A DNA stretch of 6,236 nt from an uncultured Maribacter sp. (GTDB taxonomy: Bacteria > Bacteroidota > Bacteroidia > Flavobacteriales > Flavobacteriaceae), in assembly GCA_905479535.1 (NCBI GenBank), contig CAJQMW010000277.1, positions 1 through 6,236 of the forward strand. Reading direction: 5' to 3'. A program made the translations under genes and the position numbers. Position 1 is the first letter of the stretch; each line of letters starts with the position of its first letter. Shown here one piece after another: positions 1-4,963 of the stretch. Under the pieces are notes generated by a model. The model was given only the letters and a program-made list of their open reading frames with translations. It did not search any database and was not told where the DNA came from.

Positions 1-743
1 GTAAAACTCATCCCGGAGAGGTTGTAGGAAGAGCGTACTTTTATGGCTTCGGAGCCGGATTCCATAATCTGCAGGGTAGCCCTAATGGCATCATCCATAT
101 ACATCATGGGCAACGAAGTATCTTCTTTTAAAAAACAGGTGTAGGAGCCTTTTGCCAAGGCTTTATGGTAAATCTCTACGGCATAATCCGTGGTGCCGCC
201 TCCGGGCATCGTTTTCCAACTGATCAAACCGGGATAGCGGATACTTCTCACATCGACCCCGAACTTGCTATGATAATATTCGCACCAGCGTTCCCCGGAT
301 TGTTTGCTTATACCATATACGGTACTCGGTTCCATGATCGTATTCTGTGGCGTATTGTCCTTGGGCGTGTTTGGACCGAAAACGGCGATACTGGAAGGCC
401 AAAAAATCTTATCTATTTTCTTTTCCTTGCCTAGGTTGAGTACATTGAAGAGGGAATTCATATTTAGGTTCCAGGCCCGCATGGGAAACTTTTCTGCTGT
501 AGCGCTCAACATAGCCGCCATTAAGTATACTTCGTTAATTTCGTAGTAGGCCACAACTTCCTCTAGGGCGTCGTAATCGGTCGCATCCAAGATTTCAAAG
601 GGTCCGGAGTCCATCATTTCCTCACTACCTTCCCTGATATCACTAGCGATGACGTTATTGGCCCCGTATTTATCCCGCAGGGTAAAGGTAAGCTCCGTAC
701 CAATTTGTCCGCAAGCCCCAATAATCAAAATATATTTCTCCAT
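1..743 (-). CDS. tdh: SDR-type L-threonine 3-dehydrogenase, N-terminal 247 residues (3' end outside window)
   Basis: Probably oxidises L-threonine with NAD+ to 2-amino-3-oxobutyrate in the cytoplasm, the first step of threonine breakdown to glycine and acetyl-CoA. The frame is open from the ATG at 743 to the left edge, so the gene is cut and its last part (family members are roughly 310-320 residues) is missing. Visible features are a Rossmann nucleotide loop G9-A-C-G12-Q-I-G15 after a short beta strand, the serine pair S117-S118 after the strand 'KIFWP', and the SDR catalytic pair Y143-G-I-S-K147. The stretch ISWKTMPGGGTTDYAVEIY just beyond residue 170, followed by LPMMYMDDA, is characteristic of SDR-type threonine dehydrogenases and separates them from sugar epimerases, which share the fold. 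The visible end, YNLSGMSFT, also fits. The ATG is chosen because it lies three residues before the first beta strand. Function is inferred from family motifs; a generic NAD-dependent epimerase is the alternative. Confidence 0.87.
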   Translation of the reverse strand, partial: MEKYILIIGACGQIGTELTFTLRDKYGANNVIASDIREGSEEMMDSGPFEILDATDYDALEEVVAYYEINEVYLMAAMLSATAEKFPMRAWNLNMNSLFNVLNLGKEKKIDKIFWPSSIAVFGPNTPKDNTPQNTIMEPSTVYGISKQSGERWCEYYHSKFGVDVRSIRYPGLISWKTMPGGGTTDYAVEIYHKALAKGSYTCFLKEDTSLPMMYMDDAIRATLQIMESGSEAIKVRSSYNLSGMSF

Positions 744-770
744 TAAAAAGAAGTTAAATGAATTCTGCCT

Positions 771-778
771 TAAAGATA
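771..778 (-). promoter_or_regulatory. Possible -7 promoter element of the threonine dehydrogenase gene
   Basis: Read on the minus strand this is TATCTTTA, matching the Bacteroidota -7 consensus TAnnTTTG at all but the last base. It lies 27 bp before the ATG, giving a leader of about 20 nt. No clear TTG -33 element is visible upstream, so this is weak. The 64-bp divergent gap (744-807) must also hold the promoter for the plus-strand lipoprotein gene, for which I see no clean match. Confidence 0.25.
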
Positions 779-807
779 CCGTTTCTTAAAATTCGTACAT
801 TCGCCTC

Positions 808-1308
808 ATGTCAAAAAAGTTTGTATTTCTGATAGTACCGTTACTATTCGTGGCTTGCAAAAATGCTCCGGTCGCTTTTGAGGATTCTCAAGACACAGGG
901 CGGACCTTGGATAAAAGCGAACTACCCCGAAAAAGTACGGTGAACGCTAAAGCAACTACAATCCTTAGAAAATGGAAGGAATTTACCATATTCGAAACCA
1001 CGTTTGACCGACTGTATACGAGTGAAAATCGGGAAGATTTAATTTTGGTCACGGAGGATTTGGTGGAAAAACAAAAAGCGTTGGAAGTGTCCGTATATCC
1101 CGCAGAGTTTGATATCCCGCAAATAAAGGGAAGACAAAAAGTGCTAAAGACCTATATTCTAAAAACAAAAGGAGATTTAGAATATCGTCTTGATCCAGAA
1201 AATTCCTTAAAGGAAACGATACAGGCTTTCAATGCTTTAAGGGAGCAATTTAATGTAGTGGTGAACAATACTTTACCCGAAGACCTGATTAAAAATGAGA
1301 AATCTTAG
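808..1308 (+). CDS. Small predicted lipoprotein of unknown function
   Basis: A 166-residue protein I do not recognise. The N-terminus has two lysines, a hydrophobic stretch (residues 5-15) and a cysteine at 17 in the context LFVAC, which reads as a somewhat loose lipobox (F at -3, A at -1). The mature protein would then be lipid-anchored on the periplasmic side or in the outer membrane. After a short, polar, probably disordered linker (about 18-45) the rest is charged and looks largely alpha-helical, with no cysteines and no metal-binding or catalytic motif I can identify. It diverges from the threonine dehydrogenase gene across 64 bp. Its last 14 bases overlap the start of the NTF2-like gene, so the two are almost certainly cotranscribed and translationally coupled. 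The coding call is secure from the signal sequence and the overlap; the function is unknown. Confidence 0.8.
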   Translation: MSKKFVFLIVPLLFVACKNAPVAFEDSQDTGRTLDKSELPRKSTVNAKATTILRKWKEFTIFETTFDRLYTSENREDLILVTEDLVEKQKALEVSVYPAEFDIPQIKGRQKVLKTYILKTKGDLEYRLDPENSLKETIQAFNALREQFNVVVNNTLPEDLIKNEKS

Positions 1309-1786
1309 TTTTTTACTTTTTCTATGGAGCGTAGTCATAAGTGCTCAAGAGCAACCTCAAAATGAAATCAACAAAGTTTTGGATGCCTGGCACAAGGCCG
1401 CTGCCGAGGCGGATTTTAATGCTTATTTTGGTTTAATGTCCGATGATGCGGTATTCATAGGTACGGATGCTACGGAAAATTGGAACCTAACCGAATTCAA
1501 AGTGTATTCCAAGCCGCATTTTGACAAGGGTAAAGCTTGGCATTTCACGCCTGTGGAGCGGAATGTCTATGTGAATGCATCCGGAAATTTTGCATGGTTC
1601 GATGAGTTATTGAATACCCAAATGGAGATTTGTCGGGGCTCAGGGATACTCAAAAAAGTAAATGGAGAATGGAAAATAGGGCATTATGTATTGTCCATTG
1701 CAGTGCCCAATGAGCATGTATCGGAATTGATTGAGATTAAAAAAGAGAGGGATAGTTTACTACTTTCCAAGCTCACAAAAGAGTAG
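1295..1786 (+). CDS. Secreted NTF2/SnoaL-like domain protein
   Basis: A 163-residue protein with an N-terminal signal peptide (hydrophobic residues 4-15, likely cleavage after S-A-Q18) and a single NTF2-like cone fold at about residues 24-138. The family pattern is clear: an opening helix with 'VLDAWHKAAAEADFNAYFGLM', then 'SDDAVFIGTDATENW', a central WHFTPVERNVYV strand, the GNFAWFDELL strand, and GSGILKKVNGEWKIGHYVLS near the end. This most resembles the SnoaL_3 / DUF4440-type group. Members bind small hydrophobic ligands or act as enzymes, and the fold alone does not give a substrate. A charged helix (141-163) follows the domain. The ATG is chosen because it gives an intact signal peptide; it sits 14 bp inside the lipoprotein gene, which suggests coupled translation. 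The pairing implies that both proteins act in the cell envelope, possibly together, which is inference. Confidence 0.85.
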   Translation: MRNLSFLLFLWSVVISAQEQPQNEINKVLDAWHKAAAEADFNAYFGLMSDDAVFIGTDATENWNLTEFKVYSKPHFDKGKAWHFTPVERNVYVNASGNFAWFDELLNTQMEICRGSGILKKVNGEWKIGHYVLSIAVPNEHVSELIEIKKERDSLLLSKLTKE

Positions 1787-1915
1787 GTATTTTGTAAACC
1801 TATTAAATAGTATGCTCGCCTTTCATCTTTACAGGAAACAGCCGGGTAATCCCTCTCACAAGGATAAAGAACGATACTGACAACTGTTTTGAGAGTTAGT
1901 TCTAGATAAGAATTT
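1787..1915. other. Convergent intergenic region without a clear terminator
   Basis: The 129 bp between the plus-strand NTF2-like gene and the minus-strand ArsR gene contain only a weak hairpin at the left edge (TAGGT 1784-1788 against ACCTA 1798-1802, nine-base loop, no T-run). I see no tRNA-like structure, conserved motif or plausible small gene. Termination from both sides must happen here or by another route. Confidence 0.5.
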
Positions 1916-2239
1916 TTAAGATTCCCCATCCAGATAAGAATCTAAGTTACCAAGGGAATCGTCCCAGAATTGCTCGTAAAAATTAAGCCATTGGTTTACT
2001 TCCTTTAACGGTTTGGCGTTGGCATAGCAGTAACGTTCCCTACCTTTTGTACTGATTTCAACCAACCCCGCCTCCTCTAATGTTTTTATATGTTTGGTAA
2101 CGCCTTGGCGAGTAATATCAAACTGATTGGATATTTGAGTAATGGGTAAAGCGGTAGCCGCCGCTACCAGGGCATGAAAAATTTCGCGTCTGGTAGGGTC
2201 GGCAATAGCTTTTAAAATAGTGGTGATTTTATCCTGCAT
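1916..2239 (-). CDS. ArsR-family winged-helix transcriptional regulator
   Basis: A 107-residue DNA-binding protein, normal length for the family. It opens with the family signature LKAIADPTRREIFHAL (9-24). The helix-turn-helix is at about 32-54 (ITQISNQFDITRQGVTKHIKTLEEAGLV) and the beta wing at 60-72 (ISTKGRERYCYA). It then ends in the WLNFYEQFWDDSLGNLDSYL segment typical of ArsR proteins partnered with SRPBCC/AHSA1 genes. The CxC metal-binding motif of ArsR/SmtB metal sensors is absent (only C71 is present), so metal sensing is unlikely and the inducer is unknown. The start ATG overlaps the end of the SRPBCC gene by 11 bases (ATGCAGGATAA), so the two are coupled in one operon. It is the obvious candidate to bind the two dyads around the operon promoter and repress its own synthesis; this is inferred from position, not shown. 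Confidence 0.93.
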   Translation of the reverse strand: MQDKITTILKAIADPTRREIFHALVAAATALPITQISNQFDITRQGVTKHIKTLEEAGLVEISTKGRERYCYANAKPLKEVNQWLNFYEQFWDDSLGNLDSYLDGES

Positions 2240-2657
2240 GTACTTCTTTGGTTAGGTAACCTGTTAATAGGGAAATACAATTGTCCCATCCGATGCTAAA
2301 GTGCCCGAACATCGTAACTGCTGTATCTGCTGTGTAATTGGAAATTCCGGAATGTTCTAACACTAATTTGGTTTTACCTTCAACTTCTTTTAACATCCAT
2401 TTAACGGTTGTTTCAACAGTAGTGTCCTGAACTACCCAAGTGTAGATTAAAGTATAGGGGTTGGCCTCTTTAACAGTTCCTGTAATTTGTGTACACCCTT
2501 TTTCCTCACCTGCGGTAAATGTATACTTGTAGCCGGGTTCCGCCTTAAAATCGGCATTAATAAACCAAGCGGAGATTTCTTTCCCAATGGAAATGGCATT
2601 CCACACCCTATCAATAGGGTGATTAAAAACATGTTCTTTTGTAATTACATCTTTCAT
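2229..2657 (-). CDS. SRPBCC / AHSA1-like ligand-binding domain protein
   Basis: A 142-residue cytoplasmic protein of the START/SRPBCC superfamily in the form often called AHSA1 (Aha1 C-terminal-like). Visible marks are the opening TKEHVFNHPIDRVWNAIS (6-23), the ISAWFINADFKAEPGYKYTF block (28-47), the G-TV-E-NPY-L-Y-W strand pair (60-74), LVLEHSGI (98-105) and the C-terminal helix containing 'FSIGWDNCISLLTGYL' (120-135). The fold makes a deep hydrophobic pocket; the ligand cannot be read from sequence. The frame extends upstream to a TTG at 2687, but that codon lies inside the operator and upstream of the expected leader, so the ATG at 2657 is preferred; the leader would be about 36 nt. It is first in a two-gene operon, overlapping the ArsR gene by 11 bp. 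In such modules the SRPBCC protein is the likely effector or detoxification partner, but its role is unproven. Confidence 0.92.
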   Translation of the reverse strand: MKDVITKEHVFNHPIDRVWNAISIGKEISAWFINADFKAEPGYKYTFTAGEEKGCTQITGTVKEANPYTLIYTWVVQDTTVETTVKWMLKEVEGKTKLVLEHSGISNYTADTAVTMFGHFSIGWDNCISLLTGYLTKEVHAG

Positions 2658-2683
2658 GACTAAATTGTTTTTATGATTAATAC

Positions 2684-2699
2684 GCAACTATATGGTTGC
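2684..2699 (-). promoter_or_regulatory. Operator dyad 1 (GCAAC-N6-GTTGC) over the predicted transcription start
   Basis: The 16-bp dyad reads GCAACTATATGGTTGC on the plus strand. Seven of its eight base pairs are symmetrical, with the only mismatch at the sixth position. It begins on the last base of the -7 box and covers the predicted start of the SRPBCC-ArsR transcript, an ideal place for a repressor to block initiation. It shares 13 of 16 bases with the dyad at 2725-2740. ArsR binding is inferred from dyad symmetry, duplication and placement. Confidence 0.65.
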
Positions 2700-2728
2700 A
2701 AATATAGCAATTAAAATATAATGCGCAA
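2699..2728 (-). promoter_or_regulatory. Promoter of the SRPBCC-ArsR operon (TTG-N19-TATATTTG)
   Basis: On the minus strand, TTG (2728-2726) is followed 19 bases later by TATATTTG (2706-2699). The second is a perfect match to the Bacteroidota -7 consensus TAnnTTTG, and the spacing is within the usual range for a -33 TTG element. Transcription would begin near 2693-2695. The -33 TTG is part of the distal dyad and the -7 box abuts the proximal dyad, so promoter and operators are interlocked. Confidence 0.65.
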
Positions 2729-2740
2729 CTTTTCGGTTGC
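2725..2740 (-). promoter_or_regulatory. Operator dyad 2 (GCAAC-N6-GTTGC) overlapping the -33 element
   Basis: This second dyad, GCAACTTTTCGGTTGC on the plus strand, has the same five-base arms and six-base spacer as the proximal one. Its centre is 41 bp away, close to four helical turns, so both would lie on the same DNA face. One arm supplies the TTG of the -33 element. Only the arms are symmetrical; the spacer is not. Two sites in this arrangement suggest cooperative repression by the ArsR dimer, which is inference. Confidence 0.6.
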
Positions 2741-2771
2741 TTTTTTGTTATTAGTCATTGTTCTTTAACTA

Positions 2772-2799
2772 GAAAGAGCGGACCTAGGTCCGCTCTTTC
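2772..2799 (-). terminator. Perfect 28-bp palindrome, probable terminator of the TPR gene
   Basis: The palindrome is perfect from 2772 to 2799, folding into a 12-bp stem closed by CTAG, with a GC-rich middle (GAGCGGACC against GGTCCGCTC) and AAA/TTT at the base. It starts 23 bp beyond the TPR gene's stop codon. On the minus strand no long T-run follows, so it is not a textbook intrinsic terminator, although the paired A/T base is common in Bacteroidota terminators. It could also insulate the SRPBCC-ArsR promoter, which lies just downstream, from read-through. Confidence 0.6.
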
Positions 2800-2822
2800 G
2801 TTCTTAAAAAATACTTTTAAAG

Positions 2823-3521
2823 CTATTGCTTTGGTTCGGCAGGTGCCTCTTTTCTAGATACGAGTGCTTGCTTGCTTAGACTTGCCAGATTGAAGTTAGG
2901 GTCTATTTCTAAGGCCTCGTCAATAATGGCGATGGCCGCATCAATATTCGTTTTGTCCATATTGAACTGTACCAAGCCTTTCAAGTGCATGAAAGCAGCT
3001 TTAAGGGAAACTTCGTAGGGTTGTTGCCGCTCGTAAAATGCATATTTCATTTCATCGGTTGCATTGGCGATACCATATTCAATATGGGTTAGTGCACCGG
3101 CATTATCCCCGGTCTGAATCTTTAAATCTGCCAATTCATAAGCCAAATAGGCATTAGGCTCCCTTATATTCAAAACTTCAAATTGCTCCAAAGCTCTTTT
3201 TGGCTGATTCAATGCCTTAAGGGAGATTGCTTTTACCTGTACCGCAAGGTCGGAATCGGTAGCCAACTTTTCAATACCTATGGTATTCAAAGCTTGCAAA
3301 TGCTGATTGTCGTTGGCGTAGATGTAAGCCAAGGTATCCCTTCTTTCTTTGGATGGGGAAAGGACATTAAGGTGTGTTAGGGCGTTTATAACACCATCTA
3401 TGTCACCCTGTAAGCGCATCTGATTGTAAAAAGCTTCGTAGTGCTTTTGTAATTCGGTCTTGGTCTGTGCGGTTCCGTAAAAACAGGTGCCTAGGAAAAG
3501 CGCAAATAGTATTTTTTTCAT
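2823..3521 (-). CDS. Exported tetratricopeptide-repeat (TPR) protein
   Basis: A 232-residue protein with a signal peptide (K2-K3, hydrophobic 4-16, likely cleavage after G-T-A-Q19), so periplasmic or surface-exposed. The mature part is helical and built of degenerate TPR units. The clearest are around residues 61-88 (YIYANDNQHLQALNTI), 94-121 (AISLKALNQPKRALEQFEVL), 125-152 (AYELADLKIQTGDNAGALTHIEYGI) and 175-208, where a longer helix ends in the classic TPR-type 'IAIIDEALEIDP'. TPR arrays are protein-interaction scaffolds and no enzymatic motif is present. The C-terminus (223-232) is a short charged, proline-containing tail. The ATG is chosen because it directly precedes the signal peptide. 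The gene has its own -7 promoter box and is bounded by hairpins on both sides, so it is probably monocistronic. The partner is unknown. Confidence 0.87.
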   Translation of the reverse strand: MKKILFALFLGTCFYGTAQTKTELQKHYEAFYNQMRLQGDIDGVINALTHLNVLSPSKERRDTLAYIYANDNQHLQALNTIGIEKLATDSDLAVQVKAISLKALNQPKRALEQFEVLNIREPNAYLAYELADLKIQTGDNAGALTHIEYGIANATDEMKYAFYERQQPYEVSLKAAFMHLKGLVQFNMDKTNIDAAIAIIDEALEIDPNFNLASLSKQALVSRKEAPAEPKQ

Positions 3522-3543
3522 CGTTTAGTGATTTTTTGGTGCG

Positions 3544-3551
3544 CAAAATTA
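3544..3551 (-). promoter_or_regulatory. -7 promoter element of the TPR gene
   Basis: Read on the minus strand this is TAATTTTG, a perfect match to TAnnTTTG, 22 bp before the ATG. The implied leader is about 17 nt. I see no clear TTG at the -33 distance, so the call rests on the -7 box and its position between the upstream terminator and the gene. Confidence 0.45.
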
Positions 3552-3597
3552 TTAAAATATTCCATATAATCCTGTTAAGGAAAGCCTTAAATTGCCT

Positions 3598-3627
3598 AAA
3601 AAGAAAAGACGCTCTTGAGCGTCTTTT
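3598..3627 (-). terminator. Intrinsic terminator of the 124-residue gene
   Basis: The inverted repeat AAAAGACGCTC / GAGCGTCTTTT (3604-3627) is followed on the minus strand by C and five Ts (3602-3598). It forms a stem of about ten base pairs with a tight CTTG loop. It begins 27 bases after the stop codon of the upstream gene and lies before the TPR promoter, so it separates the two transcription units. Confidence 0.7.
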
Positions 3628-3653
3628 TAGTATATATTGTTTTTTCCAATATC

Positions 3654-4028
3654 CTAAGCAAGGGAATATTTAGTCTCTTGAGAAGTAAACGTATTTAAAA
3701 GTTGGGCGTAGAAGCCTATACTCTTATCGTCCTTTTCGATACAGGACCTTAAAATTTTTTTCAAACTATTGAACAATAAATTGGTATGTAGTGTCGGTAA
3801 ATAAGTATTTACTTCCTTCGGGTTGTAAACTTTATCGTCCATAACAATGTTCATTGCTATTCGATGTCTATGATAATCTATAGTTACATCCGTGGCATTG
3901 TAATACTTCTTGAGAATTGCAACGTGCAATTGCTCATATTTCTTTGATCTCTTAGCGTTTTTACAACTTAGGGAGATTAGATTTTCTAATTCCATCAAAA
4001 TCCTCCCCCTCAACTTGGACTTTTTCAT
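3654..4028 (-). CDS. Hypothetical protein, 124 residues, unrecognised
   Basis: I do not recognise this protein. It is lysine-rich and basic, especially at residues 2-9 and 23-41, has no signal peptide or membrane segment, and so is probably cytoplasmic. Its centre, VTIDYHRHRIAMNIVMDD (48-65), looks like two beta strands, flanked by helices (12-40 and 78-98), suggesting a small compact alpha/beta domain. There are two cysteines (22, 96) and two histidines close together (53, 55) but no recognised metal site. The start is uncertain. The ATG at 4028 gives 124 residues. The ATG at 3995 (M12) would give 113 and is preceded by AGGGGGAGGA at a 6-nt spacing, an unusually good Shine-Dalgarno sequence for this group. 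The gene stands alone between two hairpins with its own possible -7 box. That isolation and the terminator support a real gene. Confidence 0.68.
   Translation of the reverse strand: MKKSKLRGRILMELENLISLSCKNAKRSKKYEQLHVAILKKYYNATDVTIDYHRHRIAMNIVMDDKVYNPKEVNTYLPTLHTNLLFNSLKKILRSCIEKDDKSIGFYAQLLNTFTSQETKYSLA
4001..4010 (-). promoter_or_regulatory. Strong Shine-Dalgarno-like sequence before the alternative start at 3995
   Basis: AGGGGGAGGA on the minus strand, six bases before the ATG at 3995. Other genes here have no such sequence, in line with the general rarity of Shine-Dalgarno use in Bacteroidota. It may mark the true start of the 124-residue gene, or may be a chance result of the codons for R7-G8-R9. 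Confidence 0.35.
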
Positions 4029-4052
4029 GATTTTTTGATTTTAATGATTACT

Positions 4053-4060
4053 TAAAGGTA
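4053..4060 (-). promoter_or_regulatory. Possible -7 promoter element of the 124-residue gene
   Basis: Read on the minus strand this is TACCTTTA, matching TAnnTTTG except for the last base, 24 bp before the ATG at 4028. No -33 TTG is evident at the right distance. It is flanked by two copies of TACTTAAA (4049-4056 and 4078-4085), the distal one forming the palindrome TAAGTACTTA (4074-4083). Confidence 0.28.
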
Positions 4061-4116
4061 TGTATTTCATCGATAAGTACTTAAAAATCAGCAATATATT
4101 AACAGTGGAATGGCTG

Positions 4117-4140
4117 TTTTTGTTGTGAAAACAACAAAAG
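4117..4140 (-). terminator. AT-rich hairpin after the SDR gene, possible weak terminator
   Basis: An inverted repeat TTTTGTTGT / ACAACAAAA with a 4-base loop lies 11 bases beyond the stop codon of the SDR gene and forms a nine-pair stem plus a G-T pair. It has few GC pairs and no T-run follows on the minus strand, so termination here is uncertain; position is the main argument. Confidence 0.35.
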
Positions 4141-4150
4141 TTGTGGTCAA

Positions 4151-4963
4151 TTAATTGTGAATAGATGTGATAAAAACATTATTATTAATAAGAAAAAACT
4201 TACAAGTATTAATTATTTTGTTATTTTCTCTTTCCAAATCCTGATAATCGGGAGGTGACAGACCTCTTTTTTTCGCTTCTTCCGTATAATAATCTTTCTT
4301 TAAAGGGTGATCTGGATATACCCCGTTAAAAATTTGGTTCCATTCTTCATGTTGTAGTACGGTGTAGATTAAGTTGATGCAATCGTTCAAATGAATGAGG
4401 TTGACCGGAGCACTGCCACCCTTGAGATTTTCTTTCCCTGACAACATAGTAACTGGATGTCTATCGGGACCGATAAGTCCTCCAAAACGAATAATGGTGG
4501 TCTTTAGATTTCTATCTTCTCTGAACAATCGTTCGCATTTAAGAAGTTGCTTACCGGATTCCGTTACGGGATGCGGTGTGGTTTCTTCATTTACTTCGCC
4601 TGTGACATCACCGTATACCGAGGTGCTACTCACGAAAATCACTTTTTCAATAGTAGTTTTTTTAATCTCCTCATGAAGTAACTCCATCTTTTTCACATAG
4701 CTCTCGTTTGGTCCTTTACCCCGTAAGCTGGGCGGAACATTGATAAACAGGATATGTAAATTCCCTAAAAATTCGGATATGGGGCCACTTATTTTTTCTT
4801 CTGAAAGAGAAACCTGGTAGGGTACAATCCCTGCTTCTTTTAATATATCGAGTTTATCCTTTGAGGTCGTTGTACCTTTTACGGAGTAGCCCTGTGCTAC
4901 TAGATGTTTGGCCAAAGGAAACCCTAACCAGCCACAGCCTATGACACCTATAGCTTTAATCAA
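4151..4963 (-). CDS. Atypical SDR, YeeZ-like NAD(P)-binding protein
   Basis: A cytoplasmic extended-type SDR of 270 residues. The Rossmann loop is G9-C-G11-W-L-G14 directly after the first strand (AIGVI), followed by the FVSSTSVYGDVTGEV block (110-123), RFGGLIGPDRHP (159-170) and NLIHLNDC (188-195), a pattern matching the YeeZ-type atypical SDRs. The canonical catalytic Y-x-x-x-K is not present: the corresponding region reads TESGKQLLKCE (134-144), so classical dehydrogenase chemistry is doubtful and the substrate is unknown. The start is set at TTG 4963, because the family begins just two or three residues before the first strand. That codon overlaps the stop of the upstream peptidase gene (TTGATTAA, 8 bp), implying translational coupling. 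An ATG at 5005 would add 14 residues that do not fit the family. A possible terminator hairpin follows. Confidence 0.85.
   Translation of the reverse strand: MIKAIGVIGCGWLGFPLAKHLVAQGYSVKGTTTSKDKLDILKEAGIVPYQVSLSEEKISGPISEFLGNLHILFINVPPSLRGKGPNESYVKKMELLHEEIKKTTIEKVIFVSSTSVYGDVTGEVNEETTPHPVTESGKQLLKCERLFREDRNLKTTIIRFGGLIGPDRHPVTMLSGKENLKGGSAPVNLIHLNDCINLIYTVLQHEEWNQIFNGVYPDHPLKKDYYTEEAKKRGLSPPDYQDLERENNKIINTCKFFLINNNVFITSIHN

Noticed and set aside
165..546. Two plus-strand open frames (165-434 and 304-546)
   Set aside because: Both lie opposite the threonine dehydrogenase coding sequence, whose motifs are intact throughout, and neither encodes a recognisable protein.
1784..1804. Hairpin TAGGT/ACCTA as terminator of the NTF2-like gene
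   Set aside because: It has only five pairs, a nine-base loop, no T-run, and it overlaps the stop codon.
1684..1929. Minus-strand open frame of 81 codons across the convergent junction
   Set aside because: It overlaps the ends of two well-supported genes, has no family features, and appears to be an antisense shadow.
2658..2687. Ten-residue N-terminal extension of the SRPBCC protein from a TTG at 2687
   Set aside because: The TTG lies inside the proximal operator and near the transcription start; the extension is unlike the family, and an ATG at 2657 fits.
4151..4260. Possible frameshift at the C-terminus of the SDR, which ends in an unusual Asn- and Phe-rich tail
   Set aside because: The total length of 270 residues is normal and no better-matching frame is visible; the tail is more likely lineage variation.
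4395..4676. Plus-strand open frame of 93 codons
   Set aside because: It lies antisense to the conserved core of the SDR and has no independent support.
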